The notes beneath the pieces were generated by a model that saw only the letters and a program-made list of their open reading frames with translations, ran no database searches and was not told where the DNA came from. Positions 9,860 to 17,969 of a DNA stretch of 64,000 nt are shown one piece after another (the first letter of the stretch is position 1; the number at the start of each line of letters is the position of its first letter). The stretch covers positions 29,113-93,112 of the forward strand of contig CAIMHT010000015.1 of the NCBI GenBank assembly GCA_903840935.1, given 5' to 3'. The DNA comes from an uncultured Chlorobiaceae bacterium. Lineage in GTDB: Bacteria; Bacteroidota; Chlorobiia; Chlorobiales; Chlorobiaceae. The translations under genes and the position numbers were made by a program.

Positions 9860-10756
9860 TTAAACCCACTCTTCCGCCAGAGTCTCACCCTGCAAACCTA
9901 TAACAATTTTTTTGACCGGCACCTTGCGTGACGCCTTTCGAAGTGCTTCGGCAACAATCGACATCAGGCCGCCGCAACAAGGCACCTCCATAATCGCCAC
10001 AGTGATCGTATTAATATGTGACAGGTCGATCATCGTGGCAAGTTTATCAACGTAAATGTCCATCTCCGAATCAAGCTTCGGACAGGCAATTGCCAGGCTT
10101 TTGCCGTGCATGAATGAGCTGTGGAAGTTGCCGACAGCAAAAGCGGTACAGTCTGCAGCAAGCAGCAGATCTGAACCCTGATAATAGGGAGCCTGTGGAG
10201 AAACAAGGTGAAGCTGAATCGGCCACTGTCGAAGTGCGCTCTTGATGGCCACACCAGACACAGGAGCAAGCGTTCCTGCAGCAGAATGATCTTTTACACT
10301 GAAATCAACCACTCTGCTTCCGGGACATCCCCCGCCATGAGGTGCCTTTTGGTGACCTTTATGCGACTGTTGGACGACCAAATTATCGGATAGTTCGCTA
10401 TCAAGCGGGTTGGCAATTCCCTGCTCTTCAAGATAGGCAATTGCCTGCTGCACAAAATCATTTTGGCCATGATCGATAAGGTGATGCAGATGAGCGGCAA
10501 TTACCTTCGGGCCGCCACGAACAATGCTTTCATGCATTACCCGTTTTTCATTATAAGGGTCAGCATCCCGGGATTCAATCTTCATTGCTCCAGTTGGGCA
10601 ATGACCAATACAGGCTCCAAGACCATCGCAAAAAAGATCACTGATCAACCGGGCTTTACCGTCGATCACCTGCAATGCTCCTTCTGGACAACCCGGAATA
10701 CAGTCGCCACATCCGGTACATCGTGTTTCATCTATCGTTATAATCTGCCGTTTCAT
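9860..10756 (-). CDS. 4Fe-4S ferredoxin-domain protein
   Basis: 298 residues. The first ferredoxin motif is complete, C-T-G-C-G-D-C-I-P-G-C-P (about 13-24). The second, C-D-G-L-G-A-C-I-G-H-C-P (about 43-54), has Leu where the second Cys of the canonical CxxCxxCxxxCP should be, so it may hold a three-cysteine or differently ligated cluster. The C-terminal two thirds carry a G-G-G-C-P-G segment, a cysteine-containing A-A-D-C-T-A-F-A-V-G segment and a V-P-C-C-G-G motif at about 263-268. I recognise it as an uncharacterised family of small-redox iron-sulfur proteins common in anaerobes; its reaction is unknown. The TPR gene follows it closely. Confidence 0.75.
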   Translation of the reverse strand: MKRQIITIDETRCTGCGDCIPGCPEGALQVIDGKARLISDLFCDGLGACIGHCPTGAMKIESRDADPYNEKRVMHESIVRGGPKVIAAHLHHLIDHGQNDFVQQAIAYLEEQGIANPLDSELSDNLVVQQSHKGHQKAPHGGGCPGSRVVDFSVKDHSAAGTLAPVSGVAIKSALRQWPIQLHLVSPQAPYYQGSDLLLAADCTAFAVGNFHSSFMHGKSLAIACPKLDSEMDIYVDKLATMIDLSHINTITVAIMEVPCCGGLMSIVAEALRKASRKVPVKKIVIGLQGETLAEEWV

Positions 10757-10961
10757 AAGTTTCTTACACCGTTATTGTAATTTTTTGTATGAATTGCTCA
10801 TTTGTGGACACAGAACAACACCTCGAAACAGCAAACATCAACCGTGCCGCTATGGCGTTATCAATCCCTTTTGTCAGTATCTTCACGGATATCCGCTTAA
10901 TTGATATAAATATAGTATCAGTTATAACAAAAACAAATTATTTTATAAAAACCGGGCTTAT

Positions 10962-11075
10962 ATGAAATGCAGGATGAAATCCTGTCACCTTCAAGGAGAG
11001 GTCGCAAAGCAAGGATAAGAGGGTGTTCAACAGAGGAATTGGAGAATAATAGAGGTGAAATACATAAAAAAATGG
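10962..11075 (+). pseudogene. Possible decayed higB toxin remnant
   Basis: Just upstream of higA, one frame reads M-K-C-R-M-K-S-C-H-L-Q-G-E, a stop at 11016, then R-N-W-R-I-I-E-V and another stop at 11076. HigB/RelE toxins have an L-x-x-L-K-G-x segment followed after about 15 residues by N-W-R-I, and higB normally sits directly before higA. The order and spacing fit, but the similarity is short and could be chance. The rest of the 10757-11136 interval shows nothing else. Confidence 0.3.
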
Positions 11076-11136
11076 TAAACTGATTTGTTGTGAGTTCGAG
11101 AATTGCAAATTCAGGTTACCATGAGGAAATTCATCA

Positions 11137-11445
11137 ATGCTTGTCAGAAAAATGTTGCCGCTTCATCCTGGAACGGTTCTGCTTGAGGATTACCTCACCC
11201 CTATGAATCTCAGTGAAAAGAGAATTGCCGAGGATCTCTGTATTCCCGTCTGGCGCATAAATGATATTATTGCCGGAAAACGGTGTATAACAGCCGAAAC
11301 TGCTCTGCGCCTTGGCCGTTATTTTGGTACTCCGCCACAGTTCTGGTTCGGGTTGCAAATGGATTACGATCTTAAAGTGGCCCTGAATAATGATGGCGCA
11401 AGGGTCGAGAATGAAATCAAGGCTTACGACGAGTCGAGATCATAG
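11137..11445 (+). CDS. higA: HigA-family antitoxin / XRE-type regulator
   Basis: 102 residues. The protein opens with H-P-G-T-V-L-L-E-D-Y-L, then the helix-turn-helix L-S-E-K-R-I-A-E-D-L-C-I-P-V-W-R-I-N-D-I-I-A-G-K-R, and ends with T-A-L-R-L-G-R-Y-F-G-T-P-P-Q-F-W: the full VapI/HigA fold. In the family the protein binds its own promoter and neutralises the HigB RNase. No intact higB is adjacent; a possible remnant lies upstream. It therefore looks like an orphan antitoxin, either a relic or a free transcription regulator. It converges on rmuC with a 6 bp gap. Confidence 0.85.
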   Translation: MLVRKMLPLHPGTVLLEDYLTPMNLSEKRIAEDLCIPVWRINDIIAGKRCITAETALRLGRYFGTPPQFWFGLQMDYDLKVALNNDGARVENEIKAYDESRS

Positions 11446-11451
11446 ACATTG

Positions 11452-12447
11452 TTACTCGTTCTCGAAAGTATCACTTTCCACTTCAGCAGCAAGTTCCTGT
11501 GCTATCTGGCGGCTTACCTTTGCTCCGAGCTTGCGAATCTCCTCAATCCGTCCCGCCAAATTTCTCCGTCCCTCTTTCAGGCGTTTAAGAGCGAGGTCAA
11601 ACGACTCTGATACTCCTGAAAGTTTTTTATGTGCATCAATCATGGCTTCAAAAACAAGAACAGCCTGATCATAAATCTTTCCAGCCTTTTCAGCAATAAG
11701 CTCGGCATTACGGTTCTCATTCTCCCGCCGCCAGATCTGTGCAATCAACTTGAGCGTGATCATCAGCGTTGTTGGACCACACAAAACCACACTTTTGCCG
11801 GCAAGATCATACATTAATTCGGGATCACCCTGCATGGCCGCCTGCCATGCAGATTCGAGAGGAATACACATGATGATAAAATCGAGCGTCCGGTTGCCGC
11901 CGATTCCGCAGTACTCTTTTGACTGCACATGCTCCCGGAGTGCCGTCTGCCGTTGCGTTTCTTCATCAAAGCTGCAGAAACGCTCATAAGCGGCCAGTGA
12001 CACTTTGGAATCGACGATCACCGCTTTGTCATCAGGTAGCAACACCATGAAATCCGGGCGTTTAAGTAAACCGTCCTCTCCCCGAAAGCCCTCCTGCACC
12101 ATATATTCACGCCCTTTTACGAGCCCTGAGGATTCAAAGATCCTCTCAATAATTATCTCGCCCCACTCCCCCTGCTTTTTTGTGTCGCCCTTTATAGCTC
12201 GTGCCAGCATGTTTGCCTCATCACTCACTCTGCCACTGAGCTCCTGCAATTGGCGCACAGCCTGTTCTGTATCACTATGATGCACCTCGTCAACCCTTCT
12301 CCGAAAAGAGTCAAGCTGTTCGCGCAAGGGTTGCAGAATTCCGGCCATGCGTTCGCGGTTTTCCAAACCAAGTACCCTTCCTCGCTCCTCGAAAATGGCG
12401 TTTGTGAGAGGATGAAAAACCTTGTTTTTGTGGCACATACGACTCAT
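11452..12447 (-). CDS. rmuC: RmuC-family nuclease-fold protein, N-terminally short
   Basis: 331 residues covering the conserved RmuC core: E-x-R-x-x-x-I-L-Q-P-L-R-E-Q-L-D-S-F-R-R-R-V, then K-G-D-T-K-K-Q-G-E-W-G-E, the L-K-R-P-D-F-M-V-L-L-P-D-D-K-A-V-I-V-D-S-K-V-S-L nuclease-like motif, and I-P-L-E-S-A. RmuC limits recombination at inverted repeats. Family members normally begin with a membrane helix and a long coiled coil (total 400-500 residues); here the protein starts right at the L-x-N-x-I-F-E-E segment after a non-conserved leader. The tRNA-Cys gene lies about 100 bp upstream, leaving no room for the missing part. The core is intact, so activity is plausible but soluble. Confidence 0.88.
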   Translation of the reverse strand: MSRMCHKNKVFHPLTNAIFEERGRVLGLENRERMAGILQPLREQLDSFRRRVDEVHHSDTEQAVRQLQELSGRVSDEANMLARAIKGDTKKQGEWGEIIIERIFESSGLVKGREYMVQEGFRGEDGLLKRPDFMVLLPDDKAVIVDSKVSLAAYERFCSFDEETQRQTALREHVQSKEYCGIGGNRTLDFIIMCIPLESAWQAAMQGDPELMYDLAGKSVVLCGPTTLMITLKLIAQIWRRENENRNAELIAEKAGKIYDQAVLVFEAMIDAHKKLSGVSESFDLALKRLKEGRRNLAGRIEEIRKLGAKVSRQIAQELAAEVESDTFENE

Positions 12448-12545
12448 ATAACGATAATAATAATGTTTATCTGTTGAAGCAACAAATAAGGGTCTGCCCC
12501 GATTTGCAAAGAATAACTTTTTTCTTACCTTAACACTCCCGTGAT

Positions 12546-12616
12546 GGCGAAGTGGCCGAGTGGTTAGGCAGAGGTCTGCAAAACCTTGTACAGCGGTTCG
12601 AGTCCGCTCTTCGCCT
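12546..12616 (+). tRNA. tRNA-Cys (anticodon GCA)
   Basis: A 71-nt cloverleaf. The acceptor stem GGCGAAG pairs with CTTCGCC at 12609-12615, the discriminator is T, and CCA is not encoded. The anticodon loop CTGCAAA is closed by GAGGT/ACCTT and holds GCA, reading Cys codons. The T arm contains the standard GTTCGAGTC segment. It is the only RNA gene I can support in this window. Confidence 0.95.
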
Positions 12617-12623
12617 CAAGCAA

Positions 12624-12656
12624 CAAAAAAAGCCTGCGTGATGCAGGCTTTTTTTG
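12624..12656. terminator. Bidirectional intrinsic terminator
   Basis: The stem AAGCCTGC/GCAGGCTT with loop GTGAT is flanked by an A-run on the left and a T-run on the right, so it can stop transcription from tRNA-Cys on the plus strand and from the sugar operon ending at 12678 on the minus strand. Confidence 0.85.
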
Positions 12657-12677
12657 TATTAACAACTCCCCTCCTCG

Positions 12678-13835
12678 CTATCCGATTTTTTTTGAACCGG
12701 AGACGATGGCCTGAACAAGCTTCTCAATCGTTACGTCATCCATCAGTACAGGAATGTTCAGACAGATACTGCTGCGCAGCATGATACCGGTTTTCGGCCA
12801 GAGCGCTTCAAGATCGGCATCGCGGTACCGGTCATATTCTCCAAGAAGGTGTCCCCATACCCCGGCATAGTGCCAGTCGAGCGCTTCAGGCAGAATCTTG
12901 GTACCGAAACCATGTTCCATCAGGTGTGCTTCAAACTGCAGGGCTGCTTCACGATCCCTGACCCTGAAAATAAGGGTATCTCCCTGTGAGCCAGCTTCAT
13001 CACTGAAAGGTCTGAAGATAAGGTTGTCAAGATGACGGATTGACTCCTTGATTTTCTTTTTGTTCTCTCTTGATTTTGAAAGAATGGCATCAATTTTTGC
13101 AAGCTGTGCCAGTCCGATTGCCGCAGTCACTTCACTGAGTCGCAAGTTAAGCCCTTTTGAGCGTCTGGGATCTTTACCTCTCGGTAAACCGGGCTGGTGC
13201 ATGTGACCATGGTCAGAGAACTCCGCTGCGCGGTCATAGATCTCTTTGTCGTTGGTTACAATGATTCCGCCCTCACCGGTGTGAAGCGTCTTGCCTGCAT
13301 CAAAGGAGAATGAGGCAACACTCCCGAAAGTGCCAAGTTTCCGGCCTTTGAAAGTGGCTCCAAGCGCTTGTGCAGCATCCTCAATCAATATCAGGCCATG
13401 CTTGCGGCAAAGCGCAGACAGCTCATCCATTTTTGGTGAAGCCCACATGGGAATTGCCACCACGGCTTTCGTGGCTGGTGTAATAGCTTTTTCAACCTCA
13501 AGCGGGTCAAGATGATAGGTTTCATCAAGCTCAACCGGCACGGGCAGAGCGCCAAGCGCACTGATAGCCTCGACTGGAGCGATAAAGGTCCATGCTGTTG
13601 TGATAACCTCATCACCAGGGCCAATTCCTGCACCAGCAAGGGCGCAATGGATTGCAGCGGTACCGGAAGAGACCGCATGGGCATACTTTACACCCATCCA
13701 TGCAGCAAATTTCTCCTCAAACTCCCTTGCCTTGTAATTGCCACCGCCGTAACGGTATAAATTGACTTTTTCGTGACTGAAAAGCTCCTGTATTTCAGCC
13801 AATTCCTCACTTCCGATCAGTTCTGCGCCAGCCAT
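12678..13835 (-). CDS. kdnA: 8-amino-3,8-dideoxy-manno-octulosonate aminotransferase-like (KdnA)
   Basis: 385-residue PLP-dependent enzyme of the DegT/DnrJ/EryC1 family. PLP contacts: S-S-G-T-A-A at 56-61, E-D-A-A-Q at 152-156 (Asp153 to the pyridine N) and the Schiff-base Lys182 in S-F-D-A-G-K-T followed by G-E-G-G. The S-D-H-G-H-x-H stretch and G-L-N-x-R-x-S-E match KdnA of Shewanella as I remember it; KdnA transfers amine from glutamate to the C8 aldehyde made by KdnB from Kdo. The Fe-ADH gene directly upstream supports that role. It is the last gene of a five-gene operon (22 bp gap to kdnB), ended by the terminator at 12624-12656. Another sugar aminotransferase role cannot be excluded without phylogeny. 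Confidence 0.8.
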   Translation of the reverse strand: MAGAELIGSEELAEIQELFSHEKVNLYRYGGGNYKAREFEEKFAAWMGVKYAHAVSSGTAAIHCALAGAGIGPGDEVITTAWTFIAPVEAISALGALPVPVELDETYHLDPLEVEKAITPATKAVVAIPMWASPKMDELSALCRKHGLILIEDAAQALGATFKGRKLGTFGSVASFSFDAGKTLHTGEGGIIVTNDKEIYDRAAEFSDHGHMHQPGLPRGKDPRRSKGLNLRLSEVTAAIGLAQLAKIDAILSKSRENKKKIKESIRHLDNLIFRPFSDEAGSQGDTLIFRVRDREAALQFEAHLMEHGFGTKILPEALDWHYAGVWGHLLGEYDRYRDADLEALWPKTGIMLRSSICLNIPVLMDDVTIEKLVQAIVSGSKKIG

Positions 13836-13857
13836 AATAGGTATCCCGCTCTTTTTT

Positions 13858-14988
13858 TTAGGTTAATTGAGTAACAACAGCCAGTGCTGATTCTTCAGTA
13901 AATGCAACCGGATTACCCGAAAAAGAGCCTTTCAGGGCTTCTGATGCGTTACGGGCAAATTCGGCTACATTACCCTTTCCATACCCGTAAGGGACAAGTG
14001 AAGGAATCTGAAGTTGCCGATAGAGTTCATCCATCTCTTCAAGCAGTTCGACCGTAGCCTCTCTGGGCGAAGGGGTTGAACGCATGGGATTAAGGAGTGC
14101 ATATTTTTCATATCCGTGAAGGTGGTTATAGCGCATTACCTCCTTGAGAAAAATCGCGCCGGCAAGACCGTGCGGTACACGGTGTTTTACGCCGAGATAG
14201 TAGGCAAAACCATTGGTCGGACCATCTCCGGAGTTCATGAGTGCTGCCGTGCCACAGACACTGCCAATGGCAAGATCAAGTCGCGACTCTGCCCGATCAA
14301 GCTGGTTTTGTTGTAACGCATAAAAGGTTCGCTGGAATCCCTCTACAGCAAAAATCCTGCTCAAAGCGGTATGCTTTATCGAACCGAAACTGTCAACGCA
14401 ATGCACAAGACTGTCCATAGCCGACGCAATAACGCTTTCAAGAGGTGCCGTCATGGAGAGTTGCGGATCAATAACAGCTTTTTTGGGGAAATTCTTCCGG
14501 CTGTTAATGCCAAGCTTGCGCCCCTCGACTTCATCAATAAAGACCGCATTAAAGCTGATTTCCGCCCCACTTCCAAGAAGGGAGGGTACCGTTACAAGCG
14601 GCAGAGGATCGTTCACACCGGAAGGAAATCCTTTGAGCGAAAGAGCCGGGACGGTGTTGGTCATAAGCAGTGCAACCCCTTTGCCAAGATCAAGGGTACT
14701 GCCTCCGCCTATGGCAACTATGGCGTCAGGTGGATTACTTCGGAAAAATTCAGCCACCGTTTCAAGATGGGTATAGGTCGGCTCTCCGCCGAATTCGTTG
14801 CAATAGAGCACGGCATTGGGATATCCCGAGGTGATGTTCCTCAATACCTCCTGAAAATAGAGCGTTCCGGCTATGTTGGCATCATAGACAATGCCAGGCT
14901 TCTTCACCGATAATTGTGCCAGATGCTCATTCAGCTTCAGTGCCTCGTTAACCCCGATAACAAGATCGGTAGATAAAAAAAAATTCAT
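13858..14988 (-). CDS. kdnB: 3-deoxy-octulosonate 8-oxidase-like iron/zinc alcohol dehydrogenase (KdnB)
   Basis: 376 residues of the group III metal-dependent alcohol dehydrogenase family. The NAD(P) motif G-G-G-S-T-L-D is at 94-100. Expected metal ligands Asp192 and His196 (M-D-S-L-V-H) and His273 (V-P-H-G-L-A) are present, but the intermediate His (usually in a G-H-A or A-H-x-L-G motif) is replaced by a T-N-G-F-A-Y-Y-L-G segment at 258-266. In Shewanella, KdnB oxidises the C8 hydroxyl of Kdo so that KdnA can aminate it; adjacency to the kdnA-like gene is the main reason for this call. Gaps of 12 bp to the upstream nucleotidyltransferase and 22 bp to kdnA indicate one transcript. Confidence 0.75.
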   Translation of the reverse strand: MNFFLSTDLVIGVNEALKLNEHLAQLSVKKPGIVYDANIAGTLYFQEVLRNITSGYPNAVLYCNEFGGEPTYTHLETVAEFFRSNPPDAIVAIGGGSTLDLGKGVALLMTNTVPALSLKGFPSGVNDPLPLVTVPSLLGSGAEISFNAVFIDEVEGRKLGINSRKNFPKKAVIDPQLSMTAPLESVIASAMDSLVHCVDSFGSIKHTALSRIFAVEGFQRTFYALQQNQLDRAESRLDLAIGSVCGTAALMNSGDGPTNGFAYYLGVKHRVPHGLAGAIFLKEVMRYNHLHGYEKYALLNPMRSTPSPREATVELLEEMDELYRQLQIPSLVPYGYGKGNVAEFARNASEALKGSFSGNPVAFTEESALAVVTQLT

Positions 14989-15000
14989 AAAATCAGTATT

Positions 15001-15714
15001 CTAATGGTTCTGTTGATTTGTATCCTGAATGCCCAATTTTTTTTTATACAAGTAATACTCAATCAAATCTATTTCCTCGACCGTATCAATCTCCCAAGTT
15101 TGCCAGAACTCCATTTCATAGGTAGAGAGCTTTTGACCGATTCTGTTGCCATAAGTAACAAGAGTTTCAGGCTTGAAAATATAGATCGAGCCATTTTCAA
15201 TGAACTGCGTTGGGCGATCCTGTCGCATACCGCGATTGCGGTAATCAAAATTGACACTCTTCCACTTCCCTTCCCTTGATTCCCACAAGGTAAGATCATC
15301 GGCTCTGGTGACTGAAATGAGCGAATCAGCTTCTTCCCTAAAAAACAGTTCTACCGCACGATCAATATCTCCCGGCTTCCGCAAGGGTGAGGTGGCTTGA
15401 AGAAAGACAATGGTACTGAGCGGCATATTGTACTCCCGTTCAATAACCCCTGCGGCATGCAAGAGAGCCGATTCTGAGCTTGCCTTGTCGCCGGCAAGTT
15501 CCGCAGGGCGCACAATTACCTCCGCACCATACTCAGAAGCAACTTTTGCTATCACCTCGTCGTCCGTTGTCACAAAGACTTTTTCAATGCTTGTCGATGT
15601 CAATGCCTGCAAAACAGTCCACGCCAACAAGGGTTTTCCTGCCACGGGATAAATATTTTTCTCTTTCAGCCCTTTCGATCCGCCTCTTGCCGGAATGATT
15701 GCTACGGTGTGCAT
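15001..15714 (-). CDS. NeuA-type CMP-sugar synthetase (cytidylyltransferase)
   Basis: 237 residues. The nucleotide-binding start [16 protein letters not shown] is the NeuA/CMP-sialate synthetase form, not the A-R-Y-x-S-x-R-x-P-G-K-P-L form of classic KdsB. Further marks are A-T-S-P-L-R (about 108-113), [10 protein letters not shown] and a terminal I-D-T-V-E-E-I-D metal-binding motif. The family couples CTP to an acidic 2-keto sugar. Next to kdnB and kdnA, the likely substrate is Kdo or 8-amino-Kdo, made ready for transfer to lipid A; this is inference. It sits 12 bp upstream of kdnB and 22 bp downstream of the GT-B gene. Confidence 0.8.
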   Translation of the reverse strand: MHTVAIIPARGGSKGLKEKNIYPVAGKPLLAWTVLQALTSTSIEKVFVTTDDEVIAKVASEYGAEVIVRPAELAGDKASSESALLHAAGVIEREYNMPLSTIVFLQATSPLRKPGDIDRAVELFFREEADSLISVTRADDLTLWESREGKWKSVNFDYRNRGMRQDRPTQFIENGSIYIFKPETLVTYGNRIGQKLSTYEMEFWQTWEIDTVEEIDLIEYYLYKKKLGIQDTNQQNH

Positions 15715-15736
15715 AATGAATAGTTGTTCTTTGTTG

Positions 15737-16693
15737 TCACCCCTCTATTACCTGCCGGCAGACATCAGCGATTTTTTTTGCTGCAGATTTATTCTGTAAC
15801 GGCGTCAGCGCTTTTAACTCTTCAGGGGGCAGGCTGCAATGCACAATTTTGTTAAGGGCGGATGCCACAAAAATGGTCGATGAAAACTGTGCTATCAACA
15901 TCATAGAGTTGGCTATCATCTCTTCGGTTTTTCCTTCACTGAAAACAAGGCTCCGGGGAGCGTAGCGTTCAATTTCCCTTGTCGCCCGTTCGATATTTTC
16001 ATTGGGATGCAATTTGAAAAGAAGCTGACGGCCATCGGCTATTTCAAGATACTTTCTGATGTTTTTGAGGCGATTTTCGTAAATAAACGTTTCACGGTTA
16101 TCCGATGTACAAACAAGCACGTAATCGTGCCAGGCAAAATCGTTCTGAAGATACTGTTCGCAATTGTCAAAGTTTGGAATGCTTGTCACCTCAATCTTTG
16201 CCGGACTTACCCCTTTGCGGATAAACAGATTACGATAGCCTTCACTGGCAACACAAAACTTTTCATAGGCATCAGATAACCCCGTAGTGGCCGTACCCGC
16301 AATCCAGCGAGGCATCCACTGGAAGTTTCGTGCAAGATGATAGAGAAGAGTTTCCGGTTCAGTCATTCCTTCCTGTACCAGCACAATTTTTTTTCGCCGG
16401 ATATGTTTCGGTACAATAAGATCCGTACAGGTCACCACTAAATCATAAGCATGCGCAAGACCTCCAATATCAAGTTTCAGATGGTTGTGACGCAGATAAT
16501 GAAGTGTACGCTCCGACCGCTTGCGGCCCATGATCGTAAACTCAAGAAGTCCTCGGTCACTTGCAGATCCGAGGAGACCATCACTGAAAAACGGAGAAAA
16601 ATACTGCTCATAATCGGTCAGAAACCCAGCGATCTGATGCATCTGGGTGGTCTGGTTCATCGAACCGCAAATAAATAATACTTTCTTTTTCAT
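15737..16693 (-). CDS. Putative GT-B glycosyltransferase/epimerase-like protein
   Basis: 318 residues. There is no close family I can name. The C-terminal half reads L-F-K-L-H-P-N-E-N, then [13 protein letters not shown], then [17 protein letters not shown], the pattern of the nucleotide-sugar half of GT-B enzymes such as CDP-glycerol transferases and UDP-GlcNAc 2-epimerase relatives. The N-terminus [17 protein letters not shown] is a Rossmann-like opening. Its start overlaps the stop of the upstream membrane gene by four bases (ATGA), so translation is coupled. It probably acts on the sugar made by the operon, but could instead build or modify a precursor. Confidence 0.6.
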   Translation of the reverse strand: MKKKVLFICGSMNQTTQMHQIAGFLTDYEQYFSPFFSDGLLGSASDRGLLEFTIMGRKRSERTLHYLRHNHLKLDIGGLAHAYDLVVTCTDLIVPKHIRRKKIVLVQEGMTEPETLLYHLARNFQWMPRWIAGTATTGLSDAYEKFCVASEGYRNLFIRKGVSPAKIEVTSIPNFDNCEQYLQNDFAWHDYVLVCTSDNRETFIYENRLKNIRKYLEIADGRQLLFKLHPNENIERATREIERYAPRSLVFSEGKTEEMIANSMMLIAQFSSTIFVASALNKIVHCSLPPEELKALTPLQNKSAAKKIADVCRQVIEG

Positions 16694-17751
16694 AACTCTC
16701 CGTTCTTCACCCCTTCCGCATCATGCAGATGAACCCCTGAAAAAAACATGACACCATAACCGAAACTGTACCAGAGTAGCTCCTTGAATCGCCTCAAAAG
16801 GACAAATGCGCCATAATCAGCGAAATTATGCATGCCGAGCGCTTGAAAAAAGAGACGATACCCTAACTCCTGTACTCCGAGTCCTGATGGGATGAAAAAA
16901 AAGAGAGCCCGGAGCATGGTAATTGTTGTATCCATTGCAAGCACCTGTAAAAAAGAGAGCTCGACACCAAGCAATCGCAGAATAATATAACTTTCAAGTG
17001 CAAGCATGAACCATGCAAGAATATAAATGAGTAATACAAAAAGCAGCCTGCCAGCAAAAGGCGCGTCAAAACTCTTCAACTCCTCATCGGTATCAAGAAA
17101 TCCCGCCTCCTTTGCAAGCAACCATGTCTTCACCTTTTTGAATGGCACCAACATCAAAAATCTATGCACATTCTGTGCAGCGTTTCCGTTAAGCAAAAGA
17201 AAAAGTGAAAAGAGAAAAATGAGAAAAACCATTGTACCAGCTCCAACCATAATATAACCAAGCACAGCAAAGGGAAATATCGGAATGGAAACTGCCTGCA
17301 GAAGCGAAAAACCGGCCATGGCACCGATAATGGTATAAAGTCCCTGTGCCACACCAAGCATGAGTTTGCGCACAGCGACACTTGCAACGCCTGCAGGAAG
17401 TGGAATTCCAATAAATCGGTGACAAAGAAAAGGACGAAGAGGTTCGCCGACAGCCATCCCTGCCGGAAGTGTCATGGATATGGTTTCGGTTATAAACTGT
17501 ATTCTCAGCAGTTTTGAAAATGATATTGCTGTTATGCTTGGAGGAAAAACTCTTATCCATGCAAACGTTTCCAAAAGATGAAGCATCAGAAATGGCAAGA
17601 GGATAAATGCCGAGGAAAAGCCAATTGAGGAGATCCGCCCAATCACACCAGCAAAATCAATTTGACGAAACTGAAACACAACCAGGGCAATACCAAGAGC
17701 AAGACCAATATAACCGACCAGAGTACTGCTGGCTTTTTTCGTCAAACCCAT
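16690..17751 (-). CDS. Lysylphosphatidylglycerol-synthase TM-domain (flippase-like) membrane protein
   Basis: 353 residues with about eight hydrophobic segments and no soluble domain. The family pattern appears as E-T-I-S-M-T-L-P-A-G-M-A-V-G-E-P-L-R (about 92-109) and F-F-I-P-S-G-L-G-V-Q-E-L-G-Y (about 288-301); the P-x-G-x-G-x-x-E motif is the signature of LPG_synthase_TM/YbhN proteins thought to move lipid-linked cargo across the inner membrane. It is the first gene of the sugar operon and is divergent from the acyl-CoA synthetase gene, so the operon promoter should lie in 17752-17969. A role in exporting a lipid-linked product of the operon is inference. Confidence 0.8.
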   Translation of the reverse strand: MGLTKKASSTLVGYIGLALGIALVVFQFRQIDFAGVIGRISSIGFSSAFILLPFLMLHLLETFAWIRVFPPSITAISFSKLLRIQFITETISMTLPAGMAVGEPLRPFLCHRFIGIPLPAGVASVAVRKLMLGVAQGLYTIIGAMAGFSLLQAVSIPIFPFAVLGYIMVGAGTMVFLIFLFSLFLLLNGNAAQNVHRFLMLVPFKKVKTWLLAKEAGFLDTDEELKSFDAPFAGRLLFVLLIYILAWFMLALESYIILRLLGVELSFLQVLAMDTTITMLRALFFFIPSGLGVQELGYRLFFQALGMHNFADYGAFVLLRRFKELLWYSFGYGVMFFSGVHLHDAEGVKNGEL

Positions 17752-17969
17752 AAAGAATCAGGAAACAAAGCTAAAAAAAACATAAAAATCATTTTCACAA
17801 TTTGCAAAGATAAGAATGTATGGTTAAATATTTATCATTCATTGAAATTGCCACAAATGAACTGCCCGGGGAGCTGAGTCAAAGAAAATTATCTACGTAG
17901 ACGCTCCGGTGAAATCCTTGGCTGTTTTCCCTTTGAGGGATATCTTCCACAAGAAAAAATCTTGCTCTG

